From NCBI GenBank assembly GCA_902834555.1, contig CADFJN010000020.1:1-47066 (forward strand): a DNA stretch of 47,066 bases. The letters are read 5' to 3'. Source of the stretch: Atopobiaceae bacterium. Lineage in GTDB: Bacteria > Actinomycetota > Coriobacteriia > Coriobacteriales > Atopobiaceae. Position numbers and translations under genes: made by a program. Shown one piece after another: positions 8,201-15,772 of the stretch. Numbering within the stretch: the first letter of the stretch is position 1; each line of letters opens with the position of its first letter. The notes under the pieces were generated by a model. It did not search any database and was not told the DNA's origin. It saw only the letters and a program-made list of their open reading frames with translations.

Positions 8201-9866
8201 CCAGGTAGAGCACGGAAGAGGTCACGAAGCTCTCGCGCAGCGCGTCGATGGGCGGGTTGGTGACCTGCGCGAAGAGCTGGTTGAAGTAGTCGAAGAACGA
8301 GCGCGGGTGGCCAGAGAGTACGGCGAGAGGAACATCGGAGCCCATCGAGGCCAGGGGCGGCTTGCCCGTGTTGGCCATGGGGCGCACGGCCTCCTCGACG
8401 TCGTCAAAGTGGTAGCCGTGGCGGGCAAGGCGCTGGGTGAGAGACACCTCGGCGTCGATAGCCTCAAAGGGGTTGCGCTCGCCCTTGGCGAGGTCTGCCA
8501 CCGAGAGGGTCTCCTCGTCGATCCAGTCGCGGAAGGGCTTCTGGGCCGCAAAGTGGGCCTTGACCTCGTCGTCCCAGATGATGCGACCCTGGGAGGGGTC
8601 GACGACGAACATCTGACCGGGGCCGAGCGAGCCTGTCTGCAAGATCTCGTCGGGCTCGACGGAGAGGGCTCCCGCCTCGGAGGCAAGGATCATGCGGTCG
8701 TCGTGCGTGACGTAGTAGCGAGCGGGACGCAGGCCGTTCCTGTCCAGCTCGGCGCCGGTGATGCGGCCGTCCGAGAAGGCGATGGCGGCAGGACCGTCCC
8801 AGCTCTCGGTGAGCATGGACTGGTAGCAGTCGTAGGCGCGGCGCGCGTCGGAGAGCTGCTTGTTCTTGTCCCACGGCTCGGGGAGCAGCATCGTGACGGC
8901 GCGCGAGAGGGGTCTGCCGTTCATGGTGAGGAACTCGAGGACGTTGTCGAGGATGGCGGAGTCCGAACCCTCACGGTTGATGACGGGCATCACGCGGCCA
9001 AGGTCCGCGCCAAGCACGGGCGAGTAGAACTCGGACTCGCGGGCGCGAATCCAGTTGACGTTGCCGCGCAGGGTGTTGATCTCGCCGTTGTGGACGATAT
9101 AGCGGTTGGGGTGCGCGCGCTCCCAGCTAGGCGTGGTGTTAGTGGAGTAGCGGGAGTGCACGAGGGCCAGCGCAGACTCTGCGGTGGCGTCGTTCAGGTC
9201 CAGGTAGAAGTTGCGCATCTGGGTGGCGACGAGCATTCCCTTGTACACGATGGTGCGCGAGCTCATGGAGCACACATAGAAGATCTTGCCCTCGAGCGCG
9301 TGGTGGGCAGCCGCAGTCTTTTCGATAGAGCGGCGGCACACGTAGAGTTTGCGCTCGAACTCGTCACCTGCCGGAACGTCTGCCGGACGCCCAAGGAACG
9401 CCTGGTAGATGGTGGGCATGCAGGCTAGTGCCGTCTCGCCCAGGTCATGCGGGTCGATGGGCACCTCTCGCCAGAAGAGCAGGGGAATGCCCTGCTCGGC
9501 GCAGCCCTCCTCGAAGACGCGGCGCGCCACCTGCGCACCCTCCGCGTCCTGCGGGAAGAAGACCATGGCCACGCCGTACTCGCCCTCGTCGGGGAGCAGG
9601 TGGCCATACTTCTGAGCCTCCTTGCGGAAGAAGCGGTGCGGAATCTGGAACAGGATGCCGGCACCGTCGCCGGTGTTTCTCTCCAGGCCCTTGCCGCCGC
9701 GGTGCTCGAGGTTCACAAGGAGCGTGAGCGCGTCGTCGAGCAGCTGGTGTGACTTCTGGCCCTTGAGGTGAGCGATTGCGCCAATGCCGCAGGCGTCGTG
9801 CTCGAACTCCTCCCGGTACAGGCCCTGACCGGTGCTGGTGTCCTTGGCCACCTGGTTGGATGCCAT
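5247..9866 (-). CDS. gltB: Glutamate synthase large subunit
   Basis: A 1539-aa alpha subunit that hydrolyses glutamine and reductively transfers the ammonia to 2-oxoglutarate. The class II amidotransferase nucleophile is Cys26 in DACGIGAIAHLKG; the first 25 residues are the propeptide expected to be removed. The central and FMN-binding synthase domains follow (SNTGEGGENPDR, AQGAKPGEGGHLPG, ISSANGGTGAAPRDS). The 3Fe-4S cluster cysteines are in CLMQRDCQTDTCPMG at about residues 1135-1147. The C-terminus is the GXGXG-rich beta-helix domain. The ATG at 9866 is chosen because GGAGAGGGGA precedes it and conserved sequence begins just after; the open frame extends to 10091 but that extension looks unlike GltB. 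It forms an operon with gltD. Confidence 0.96.
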   Translation of the reverse strand: MASNQVAKDTSTGQGLYREEFEHDACGIGAIAHLKGQKSHQLLDDALTLLVNLEHRGGKGLERNTGDGAGILFQIPHRFFRKEAQKYGHLLPDEGEYGVAMVFFPQDAEGAQVARRVFEEGCAEQGIPLLFWREVPIDPHDLGETALACMPTIYQAFLGRPADVPAGDEFERKLYVCRRSIEKTAAAHHALEGKIFYVCSMSSRTIVYKGMLVATQMRNFYLDLNDATAESALALVHSRYSTNTTPSWERAHPNRYIVHNGEINTLRGNVNWIRARESEFYSPVLGADLGRVMPVINREGSDSAILDNVLEFLTMNGRPLSRAVTMLLPEPWDKNKQLSDARRAYDCYQSMLTESWDGPAAIAFSDGRITGAELDRNGLRPARYYVTHDDRMILASEAGALSVEPDEILQTGSLGPGQMFVVDPSQGRIIWDDEVKAHFAAQKPFRDWIDEETLSVADLAKGERNPFEAIDAEVSLTQRLARHGYHFDDVEEAVRPMANTGKPPLASMGSDVPLAVLSGHPRSFFDYFNQLFAQVTNPPIDALRESFVTSSVLYLGNHGNMLEDSRKNCQLLRLDDPILTKDEFQRIASLDRQGFHVACFSATYPREAGEGALKAALESLCEGVEKAVRAGANVVVISDRAGEGQVPIPSLLSVSAVHNHMIRTGIRMKADIVVECGDAITPHDYATLVGYSASGIYPYMAHACITALAESGSLGVSAEEGIANYDRAINAGITSIMSKMGISTMQGYHSAQIFEIVGFDQGFVDRCFTGTVSRVGGLDEDGVERECNERYDEALALLKTPAPTQLASSGITKWRPLGGEEHIITPQVIYLLHRAVRENSPELFSEYSKALHPKGRAIMLRDLLEFVPLASGPVPLDEVESADSIVKRFETSAMSFGAISDEAHRALAIAMNRIGAKSNTGEGGENPDRETTLANGDSANSKVKQVASARFGVTSRYLVSGEEIQIKMAQGAKPGEGGHLPGTKVWPWIAKVRNSTPGVGLVSPPPHHDIYSIEDLAELIFDLKNANPKATVSVKLVSEAGVGTIATGVAKGGANKILISSANGGTGAAPRDSIYHTGLPLELGLAETQQTLLKNGLRSRVELEADGKLMDGRDVAVAALLGAEVFDFGTAALLSLGCLMQRDCQTDTCPMGIATQNCELRKRFHGKPEHVVNFMYLVAEELRHIMAELGFRTVQEMVGHPECLRQVEVPGNWKANTIDLSPVLASMTNEFGKSVPGAAARHFLPEMGPADELSSTLDATLFVPYTETARRTLTPVHFHADIANVNRCVGTMLGSEVTRAHPEGLPEGSITIDCVGSGGQSFGAFLPAGITINVIGDANDYFGKGLSGGILTVAPAPSATYKFDENVSIGNVAFYGATGGKGFINGLAGQRFGVRNSGATIVCEGVGNHGCEYMTGGMALILGEVGINFAAGMSGGVAFVYDEYGTLPSRCNTDMVELKHPTERDFQTIRSLIEEHARRTKSPRGIKMLYMFDDIKDRFVKVIPHEYEVALELTEAAEAAGKTHDEAIEIAFETMRNGR

Positions 9867-10237
9867 GTATTCCCCTCTCCAAGCGCCCGCGCGGGCGGGC
9901 GTGCCATGCGGGCGCCCGCCGCGTTGCCGCCGCGAGAGCCCTTTCGTACCGATGGAAGTTAATGCTGGGTGTGTTTCGTCAAGAAAAACGGGGCTAGCTT
10001 GCTGTCCAACATATACATGCCCGAAACGCGTTCGAAAAAAGAACGGGCGAGAGTTGAGGAGCATACCCTGCGGGATTGATTTACCGGGCAACGGGATTCC
10101 GTTACCAGGGAACGGGATTGATTTGCCGGGGAAACCAATCCCGCTTTACTCAATCCCGTCTGCCGAAGTGGCGACGTCAACCTCCATCGGACGGTGGATG
10201 CTGAATCCACGGAGAGGTCTCGTGGAGAGGGGTTGCT
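9867..10237. other. Divergent intergenic region, gltB / DUF2804
   Basis: A 371-base gap between divergent genes. A GC-rich hairpin (GCGCCCGC at 9883-9890 with GCGGGCGC at 9908-9915) lies just upstream of the gltB ribosome site and would form in its leader. An imperfect dyad around ACGCGT lies at about 10022-10036. The tandem 21-bp units at 10071-10133 are listed separately. A TTGACG on the minus strand near 9980 may be a -35 box, but no good -10 follows. Confidence 0.5.
10071..10133. repeat. Three tandem 21-bp units
   Basis: Units at 10071-10091, 10092-10112 and 10113-10133 all begin CGGGATT and end with a CCnGGnAA-like core (for example TTACCGGGCAA). Two inverted partial copies, reading CAATCCCG, follow at about 10136-10155. 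Two further units of the same family are at 17749-17790. A 21-bp period is two helical turns, which would place bound proteins on one DNA face. Confidence 0.8.
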
Positions 10238-11275
10238 ATGTCCGAGCATCGCATCACCGGAACCGGCAGGCTTCTTGACGAGGAGGGCCGCCTTCGCGAG
10301 CCCGGCTGGGCAACGCGCCCGCCCTTCGCCTATGACCACGCGGACATCAAGGCGCCGCCATGGCGCACCAAGGATTGGGACTACTACCTCATAAACGACG
10401 AGCGCTATGCCGTGGCACTCACCTTTAGCGACCTGGGGTACCTTGGGCTTGTCTCGGCATCTGTCCTGGACTTCTCGGCACGTGCCTTCAAGACCACGTC
10501 CGAGACGGTTGCGCTGCCGCTTGGCTCGATGGGCCTTCCGGCCAGCTCGGACGTAGGCGACATCTGCTGGGAGAACGCGCGCTGCCGCGTGGAGTGGCGT
10601 CACGTGGGAGGCGCACGGCGTCTCTCGTTTGCCATGCGCGACTTTGATGATGGCGAGGACCTTGAGGTGGAAGCCCTTCTCGACCAGCAGCCGCGCGACT
10701 CTATGGTCATCTGCACTCCGTGGGACGAGGACCCCCACGCGTTCTACTACAACCGCAAGATTGTTGGCATGCGTGCGTGGGGCGGCTTTAGGCGGGGCGC
10801 GCTTTTCCACGAATTCTCGCGGGAAGACTCGTTTGGGCTTCTCGACTGGGGTCGTGGCGTGTGGACGTACGAGAACACCTGGTACTGGGCTGCCGCGCAG
10901 GGGCGCCAGGGCGGGCACGTGGTGGGCCTCAATCTTGGATACGGCTTTGGCAACACGCGCGCGGCCAGCGAGAACATGGTCTTCGTGGACGGCGTGGCCC
11001 ATAAGCTGGGACGCGTTGACTTTGGCATCCCTGTTGGCGAGAACGGCTACGCGTACCTCTCGCCCTGGCATATGACCGACAACGAGGGCAGGCTTGATCT
11101 GGCCTTCGAGCCACAGATTGACCGCACTGACAACATCGACCTTGCGGGCATTATCGTAAGCCGGCAACACCAGGTGTTTGGGACGTTTAGCGGGACGGTG
11201 CTGCTCGACGATGGTAGCGCGCTCTGCGTAGACGGGCTGCGCGGCTCGGCCGAGCACATCTACAACAAGTACTAG
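10238..11275 (+). CDS. DUF2804 domain-containing protein
   Basis: A 345-aa protein matching the DUF2804 family, of unknown function and normally about 330-350 aa. Features seen are an N-terminal polar segment, a Trp/Tyr-rich centre (WRTKDWDYY, WGRGVWTYENTWYW) and Gly/Asn-rich beta-type sequence (NLGYGFGNTRAASEN). It has no signal peptide or membrane span. The beta-rich, aromatic composition resembles lipocalin- or carbohydrate-binding-like folds, but that is a guess. The ATG has a GAGAGGGG site. It is monocistronic: divergent from gltB, and its 3' side runs into hairpin repeats before the convergent lar genes. The upstream 21-bp tandem units may control it. Confidence 0.8.
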   Translation: MSEHRITGTGRLLDEEGRLREPGWATRPPFAYDHADIKAPPWRTKDWDYYLINDERYAVALTFSDLGYLGLVSASVLDFSARAFKTTSETVALPLGSMGLPASSDVGDICWENARCRVEWRHVGGARRLSFAMRDFDDGEDLEVEALLDQQPRDSMVICTPWDEDPHAFYYNRKIVGMRAWGGFRRGALFHEFSREDSFGLLDWGRGVWTYENTWYWAAAQGRQGGHVVGLNLGYGFGNTRAASENMVFVDGVAHKLGRVDFGIPVGENGYAYLSPWHMTDNEGRLDLAFEPQIDRTDNIDLAGIIVSRQHQVFGTFSGTVLLDDGSALCVDGLRGSAEHIYNKY

Positions 11276-11350
11276 CGGCAGGCGCGGGCGGCCGTGGCGG
11301 AGACGGCCGTGGCGGGGGCGGTGGCAGGCTCTGTTTGACAGCACCCCCGG

Positions 11351-11409
11351 CGTCGCCGGAGCGTCCGTTTTGGCGACAAGTGCGTCCAAAATGGGCCTTC
11401 CGGCGACGT
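11351..11409. repeat. Nested stem-loop, CCGGCG family
   Basis: Outer arms CGTCGCCGGA (11351-11360) and TCCGGCGACG (11400-11409) pair perfectly. Inner arms CCGTTTTGG and CCAAAATGG pair at 8 of 9. The right arm carries GGCCTTCCGGCG, shared with 24740s and 40905. Confidence 0.65.
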
Positions 11410-11456
11410 TTCTCCGGTTCCGGCGACACGGCCCCTCGCCCTGGCGTCGGCACCGA

Positions 11457-11559
11457 AAAACCTGCGGCTTAATAGCAGTTCGAGAAAAGCCCTGCCGAGA
11501 AGAGCCGCAGGTAGACGCGCTGCAGACATTTTCCGAAGTGCTATTAAGCCGCAGGTTTT
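11457..11559. repeat. 21-bp inverted repeat with a competing third arm
   Basis: The left arm 11457-11477 and right arm 11539-11559 are exact 21-base reverse complements (core CCTGCGGCTTAATAGCA). The 61-base spacer contains AGCCGCAGGT (11503-11512), which could pair with the left arm instead, so two mutually exclusive folds exist. It may be a bidirectional terminator between DUF2804 and larC or a small mobile-element remnant. Confidence 0.75.
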
Positions 11560-11622
11560 GGACAGGCTCTTGGGCGCGCCAGTCGGCAAGCCCAGAGACA
11601 ATGGTCACCAGCAGCCGCACCC

Positions 11623-12966
11623 CTAGGCGGACGTCGCCGCAGCCAGGTATACCGTGCGGAAGTCGGTCCCCGCGGCGCGCGCCACCGCGCGAACGGACTC
11701 GTACTCCGGGTAGGTACGGAGAAGCCCGTCTCGCTCGCAGACCTTCACGCGCACGGTGCCGTAGCTCGTCTCGGCGTCGCGCCACGAGACGTCCATCACA
11801 CTGCGTTCCATACGCTGCCGCCGGATGCCGATGGTCGTGGTCTCGGCAAACACGATGCGCTCGAGCGCCTCGCGGTGGGCGTCATCGCAAATGATTGCAA
11901 GCTCGTAGGCGGGCCGGTTCTTCTTCATGAAGACGGGCAGGAAATGGGCGTCGCGGGCGCCCGCCGCCATGAGGTCCTCGAGCACGGCGCCGAGCATCTC
12001 GCCCGTGCTGTCGTCGATGTTGCACTCGAGCTTCCAGATCCAGTCGCCGGGGGCGAGAGCAGGAGCACCAGAGGAACTGGTGGCGTCGCCGGGGGCGGCG
12101 CCGGAAGCCGTGCCGTCGCCGGAGTCCACATCCTCGATGAGCAACGCGCGCAGGATGCTGGGCGGATCGTAGTCACGCTTGCCGGCACCCATGCCGCTGG
12201 CCTTCACCGAGAAGCGCTTTGGCAACAAGGTCGAGGTCATGGCCGCCGCGGCAATGGCCGCGCCCGTAGGCGTGACAAGCTCGCTCTGGCGCGGGCCCAC
12301 GCTCAGCGGCAGTCCCGTGGCAGCGGCGATGTTCACCACGGCAGGTACCGGCACGGGAATCACCCCATGCTGGCAGCGCACCATCCCCGTACCCTCGACC
12401 ACGCGCGGCACGATGACCTTATCGACGCCAAGGCTGTCCAGGCAGACGGCCGCCGCCACAACGTCCACGATGGCGTCGATAGCCCCCACCTCATGGAAGT
12501 GTACCTTGTCCACGGGCACGCCGTGCGCTTTGGACTCTGCCTGGGCAAGCAGGCGGAAGGTCTTCTCGGCAAGAGACCGCGCGCCGGGCGCAAGGTCGAG
12601 CGACGCGAGCACCTCTCGCACCTGCGCGTAGCTGCGGTGGTGGTGCCCGTGCGCGTGCGGCACACCGTCACCGTGCACGCGCGCGGTGCCGCCAGCGTCG
12701 CGCTCCCCGCCCGTCGCCCACGAAGGGTCGTACAGGTATGCCATGTCGTGGTCGTGGCCGTCGTGCTCCTCGTCCAGCGCCACGTCAAAGTCGCAGCAGT
12801 CGAGCCCTGCCTTCTCCACGCGACCAATGCGCAGCTCAAAGCCCTCGCCCTCAAGTGGAGCCAGCGCAGTTCGCACGGCCTCCTCGCTGGCGCCAAGGTC
12901 CAGCAGAGACGCCACTGCCATGTCGCCGCTGATGCCGGTCTGGCAGTCCCAGAAAAGCGTGCTCAC
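11623..12966 (-). CDS. larC: Nickel insertion protein LarC
   Basis: A 447-aa LarC, the CTP-dependent nickel insertase that completes the nickel-pincer nucleotide (NPN) cofactor of lactate racemase and related enzymes. It starts STLFWDCQTGISGDM, the conserved LarC N-terminus. A His/Asp-rich metal-binding segment (EEHDGHDHD, then HAHGHHH) is near residues 68-105, followed by KVHFHEVGAIDAIVD and the C-terminal SGMGAGKRD and DDSTGEMLGAVLEDL segments. The start is GTG at 12966, overlapping the larB stop by 4 bases (GTGA), with GGGAGGG upstream. LarC is one continuous frame here, whereas in Lactobacillus plantarum it is made by programmed frameshifting (LarC1/LarC2). Confident assignment. Confidence 0.93.
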   Translation of the reverse strand: MSTLFWDCQTGISGDMAVASLLDLGASEEAVRTALAPLEGEGFELRIGRVEKAGLDCCDFDVALDEEHDGHDHDMAYLYDPSWATGGERDAGGTARVHGDGVPHAHGHHHRSYAQVREVLASLDLAPGARSLAEKTFRLLAQAESKAHGVPVDKVHFHEVGAIDAIVDVVAAAVCLDSLGVDKVIVPRVVEGTGMVRCQHGVIPVPVPAVVNIAAATGLPLSVGPRQSELVTPTGAAIAAAAMTSTLLPKRFSVKASGMGAGKRDYDPPSILRALLIEDVDSGDGTASGAAPGDATSSSGAPALAPGDWIWKLECNIDDSTGEMLGAVLEDLMAAGARDAHFLPVFMKKNRPAYELAIICDDAHREALERIVFAETTTIGIRRQRMERSVMDVSWRDAETSYGTVRVKVCERDGLLRTYPEYESVRAVARAAGTDFRTVYLAAATSA

Positions 12967-13667
12967 GAGGCACTCCCTCCCACCGCAAGGCGGTTGATCT
13001 GCGTTGCCAGATACGCCGCGCCAAAGCCGTTGTCGATGTTGACCGTAGCCACGCCGTTGGCGCAGGAGTTGAGCATGCTGAGAAGCGCCGCCATGCCGTG
13101 AAACGACGCCCCGTACCCAACCGAGGTGGGCACCGCGATCACCGGCACCGAGACGAGCCCGCCCACAACGCTCGCAAGTGCGCCCTCCATGCCAGCGACC
13201 GCTACCACGCAGTTTGCCGCACGAATTCCGTCCGCACGGTCCATCTGGTCGAGCAGCCTGTGGATGCCGGCCACGCCCACGTCGTAGTGGCGCGTTACGC
13301 GGGTGCCGAAGAACTCGGCCACACGCGACGCCTCCTCGGCCACCGGCGTGTCCGCCGTTCCGGCGCACACCACGGCAACGTGCCCCACCTGTGGCACCGG
13401 CACCTCCGGCGCAACGCTCAGGATGCGCGAGACGGGGTCGTAGCTTGCCTGGGACAGCACTTCTCGCACAAGGCCAGCCTGGTGCTCGCTCGCGCGCGTC
13501 CCAAGGGCGCGGCCGTCTGCGGCAACCAAGCGTTGGAAAATCTCTGGCAGGTAGGCGTCAGGCTTGCCCTCGCAGAACACCACCTCGGGAAAGCCGGTGC
13601 GCTTCTCGCGGTTGGTGTCAAGCTTGGCAAAGCCCAGGTCGTCGTAGCCGGTGCCGTTCTCGCTCAT
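12963..13667 (-). CDS. larB: NPN cofactor biosynthesis protein LarB
   Basis: A 234-aa LarB, which carboxylates and hydrolyses nicotinic acid adenine dinucleotide in the first step of NPN synthesis. The C-terminal half is the PurE/AIR-carboxylase-like domain, with VAVVCAGTADTPVAEEA, VVAVAGMEGALASVVGGLV and VIAVPTSVGYGASFHGMAALLSMLNSC, all characteristic. The N-terminal region contains FPEVVFCEGK, typical of LarB. The ATG at 13667 overlaps the larE stop (ATGA) and larB in turn overlaps larC, so translation is coupled through larE-larB-larC. The open frame extends far upstream in antisense to larE, which is rejected as coding. Confidence 0.94.
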   Translation of the reverse strand: MSENGTGYDDLGFAKLDTNREKRTGFPEVVFCEGKPDAYLPEIFQRLVAADGRALGTRASEHQAGLVREVLSQASYDPVSRILSVAPEVPVPQVGHVAVVCAGTADTPVAEEASRVAEFFGTRVTRHYDVGVAGIHRLLDQMDRADGIRAANCVVAVAGMEGALASVVGGLVSVPVIAVPTSVGYGASFHGMAALLSMLNSCANGVATVNIDNGFGAAYLATQINRLAVGGSAS

Positions 13668-14629
13668 GCGTGCGCCTCCCCCAGCGACTGGTTCATGGAA
13701 CCCGTGTGGTAGCCCGCCAGGTCCATGGTCACGTACGAGAAGCCCAGCGCACGAAGGTCCGCGGCAACCTGCGCGGAATGCGCGACGAGCAGCCCAAACT
13801 CCTCGGGCAGCACCTCGATGCGGGCGATTGGGTCCTTCTCGCCATGGACTCGCACGCGTACCTGCGTGAGGCCCAGGTCGAGAAGCTCCTGCTCCGCGCG
13901 GTCCACCATGGCAAGGCGTGTCCGCGAGATGAGCTCGCCGTACACAAAGCGCGACGAGAGGCACGCGAAGGACTGCTTGTCCCAGGTGGGAAGCCCCAGC
14001 TCGCGCGAGAGCGCGCGAATCTCCGCCTTGCGCAGGCCCACGTGGCGAAGCGGACTCAAGATGCCCTGCTCGGCAACGGCCCGCAGACCAGGGCGGTAGT
14101 CGCCCTCGTCATCAACGTTGGAGCCCTCTGCCACGTGTGCCACGCCCCTCTCGCGCGCAATGCGGCATATCCGCTGGAAGAGTTCGCTCTTGCAGAGGTA
14201 GCAGCGATCCTTGGGGTTGTGGTCAAAGCCGGGGATGCCCAGCTCCTCCGAGTCCACCAGCACGTGCGCAATGCCCTCGTGCTCGCAGAAGGCGTCTGCC
14301 TCGTTGCGCTCGCGCTGCGGGAACGACTCCGAGCGCGCCGTGACCGCAAGGCACTTCTCGCCCAGAGCCTCGTGGGCGGCGTGCAGGAGCAGCGTGGAGT
14401 CGACCCCGCCCGAGAACGCCACGGCAACGCTTCCCTGCTCTCGCAGGTACTCCACCAGCTGGCGGTACTTCTCGCGCATCTCCTGGGTCACCGGCGGCAC
14501 GCGGCGCGCCACCGGGTTCTCGTTTGCCGTCTTCTCGTCCAAGAGCGTCGAACCTCCCGCCATAGGTGGCCGACAAGCCCTGCGCTTGCCAACCCAAGCT
14601 TCATCCATGGTAGGAGATGCGGGCGGCAT
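13664..14629 (-). CDS. larE: Sulfur transferase LarE, three-cysteine type
   Basis: LarE, the ATP-dependent sulfur insertase acting between LarB and LarC. The PP-loop is AFSGGVDSTLL at residues 71-81. Cys143 and Cys146 (CYLCK) and Cys223 (FACLSSRF) give a CxxC...C set. In the Thermotoga-type LarE this arrangement holds a 4Fe-4S cluster that carries the extra sulfur, whereas the Lactobacillus enzyme sacrifices a single cysteine. The 321-aa length assumes ATG 14629, which has no ribosome site; a TTG at 14542 preceded by GGGAGG is a good alternative and would give 292 aa. It is first in the larEBC operon. larA, the usual target, is absent from this window. Confidence 0.9.
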   Translation of the reverse strand: MPPASPTMDEAWVGKRRACRPPMAGGSTLLDEKTANENPVARRVPPVTQEMREKYRQLVEYLREQGSVAVAFSGGVDSTLLLHAAHEALGEKCLAVTARSESFPQRERNEADAFCEHEGIAHVLVDSEELGIPGFDHNPKDRCYLCKSELFQRICRIARERGVAHVAEGSNVDDEGDYRPGLRAVAEQGILSPLRHVGLRKAEIRALSRELGLPTWDKQSFACLSSRFVYGELISRTRLAMVDRAEQELLDLGLTQVRVRVHGEKDPIARIEVLPEEFGLLVAHSAQVAADLRALGFSYVTMDLAGYHTGSMNQSLGEAHA

Positions 14630-14644
14630 CGCGCAGGAAACGAT

Positions 14645-14658
14645 TTGTTGTGCAACAA
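14645..14658. promoter_or_regulatory. Short palindrome upstream of larE
   Basis: TTGTTG and CAACAA flank a TG centre, between larE (-) and the decayed zinc-ribbon gene (+). It may be an operator for either side; the regulator is unknown. Confidence 0.3.
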
Positions 14659-14721
14659 GTTTTGGAAATCCGGACGAACAATGACGCTGTCAGCGGGTCA
14701 AAGAGAAAGAGGGGCAACACC

Positions 14722-14846
14722 ATGTCGCGTACCTGCCCTTACTGCGGAAAGGCCCTTGAAGACGGCGCCAGGTTAAGGACACTGCCGAGGCAGAGGAGAT
14801 TGTGAGAACCATCGCCGACACGTCCAACGCCGTGAAGGCCGAGTAG
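14722..14846 (+). pseudogene. Remnant of a zinc-ribbon protein gene
   Basis: An ATG at 14722 after AGAGGGG opens MSRTCPYCGKALEDGAR, the first half of a typical zinc-ribbon domain. The expected second CxxC never appears and the frame stops at 14805. A different frame from about 14773 reads VKDTAEAEEIVRTIAD and on to AVKAE with a stop at 14844-14846, which looks like the C-terminus of the same protein. The simplest explanation is an internal deletion that fused the two ends out of frame. The original function is unknown. Confidence 0.6.
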
Positions 14847-14866
14847 GACGGTCCGCCGACGCGCCA

Positions 14867-15733
14867 CTACCTAAAGACCGCCATCAGAAGCGTTGACGCC
14901 ACGATGATTGCCAGCCCAGCGAGCGACCGCCTGGTGTAGGTCTCCTTGAAGACCGCCGCCGAGAAGGCCATGGCCACCACGATGGACAGCTTGTCGATGG
15001 GGACCACCACCGAGACCACGCCCGTCTGGATGGCGTAGTAGTAGCAGAGCCACGAGGCACCCGTGGCCACACCGGAGAGGCAGATGAAGAGCAGCTCATG
15101 GTGGTCGATGGCGCGCACCTCGCCCAGCTTGCCGCGCATTGCCACAACCACCCACGCCATGACCAGCACAAAGCAGGTGCGGATGGCCGTAGCGAGGTTT
15201 GACTCCACGCCCTCGATGCCCACCTTGGCGAGAATCGACGTAAGCGCGGCAAAGACCGCGGAGCCCACGGCGTACCACATCCACGAGCGACCCTGGACGT
15301 CGTGGTCCTGCCGCTTGCGCTCGATCATCATGAGGGTGCCCACGAGAATGCCCGCGCAGCCCACAAGCTTTACGGCAAGGTTCTGGGTCTCGCCAAAGAG
15401 CACGATGGCGAGAAGAACCGTGAGCACCGTGGAGCACTTGTCGATGGGCACGACCTTGTTGACGTCGCCCATGGATAGGGCCTTGAAGTAGCAGATCCAG
15501 CTCGCACCGGTAGCGAGGCCGGAAAGCGCCAGAAAGAGCAGCGAGTTGGGTGTTATCTGGGTAATGGTGGGAATGGAGCCAACCACGCCCGCCATGAGCC
15601 ACGCAAACGCCAGGACGACGATAGTGCGTACCGCTGTAGCCACGTCAGAGTCGGTGTGACGGATGCCGCACTTGGCAAGAATCGATGTGATGCCCGCAAA
15701 GACCGCCGAACCAACCGCAGCTAGAACCCACAT
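14867..15733 (-). CDS. EamA/DMT-family transporter
   Basis: A 288-aa inner-membrane protein made of two EamA repeats of about 140 aa, the drug/metabolite transporter fold with ten helices. The duplication is plain: VGSAVFAGITSILAKCGI near the N-terminus and VGSAVFAALTSILAKVGI after the midpoint, each followed by SGLATGASWICY / SGVATGASWLCY and VVPIDK. A charged linker (ERKRQDHD) separates the halves. The ATG at 15733 is preferred over an upstream one at 15757 because GAGGGGA precedes it and MWVLAAVGSAVF starts the first helix. The substrate is unknown; relatives export amino acids, nucleotides or drugs. It appears to be a single gene. Confidence 0.88.
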   Translation of the reverse strand: MWVLAAVGSAVFAGITSILAKCGIRHTDSDVATAVRTIVVLAFAWLMAGVVGSIPTITQITPNSLLFLALSGLATGASWICYFKALSMGDVNKVVPIDKCSTVLTVLLAIVLFGETQNLAVKLVGCAGILVGTLMMIERKRQDHDVQGRSWMWYAVGSAVFAALTSILAKVGIEGVESNLATAIRTCFVLVMAWVVVAMRGKLGEVRAIDHHELLFICLSGVATGASWLCYYYAIQTGVVSVVVPIDKLSIVVAMAFSAAVFKETYTRRSLAGLAIIVASTLLMAVFR

Positions 15734-15772
15734 GCGCGTCCCCTCTCGTTGCGCCACATACCTTGGGTTATG

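Larger units (their letters stand above)
11276..11622. other. Non-coding region with two nested hairpins
   Basis: A 347-base gap between convergent genes with no supported ORF. It contains the hairpin pair at 11351-11409 and the three-part hairpin at 11457-11559, listed separately. Confidence 0.6.

Noticed and set aside
7311..9428. A 705-codon open frame on the plus strand
   Set aside because: It is antisense to gltB, His/Val/Gly-rich with no family resemblance. Long antisense frames are expected from the GC-rich codon bias of the real gene.
9959..11785. A 608-codon minus-strand open frame
   Set aside because: It covers the DUF2804 gene in antisense, runs through hairpin repeats and 21-bp units, and has no ribosome site or recognisable domain.
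11875..13101. A 408-codon plus-strand frame
   Set aside because: Antisense to larC/larB with low-complexity Arg/His composition; the minus-strand frames have clear LarC and LarB motifs.
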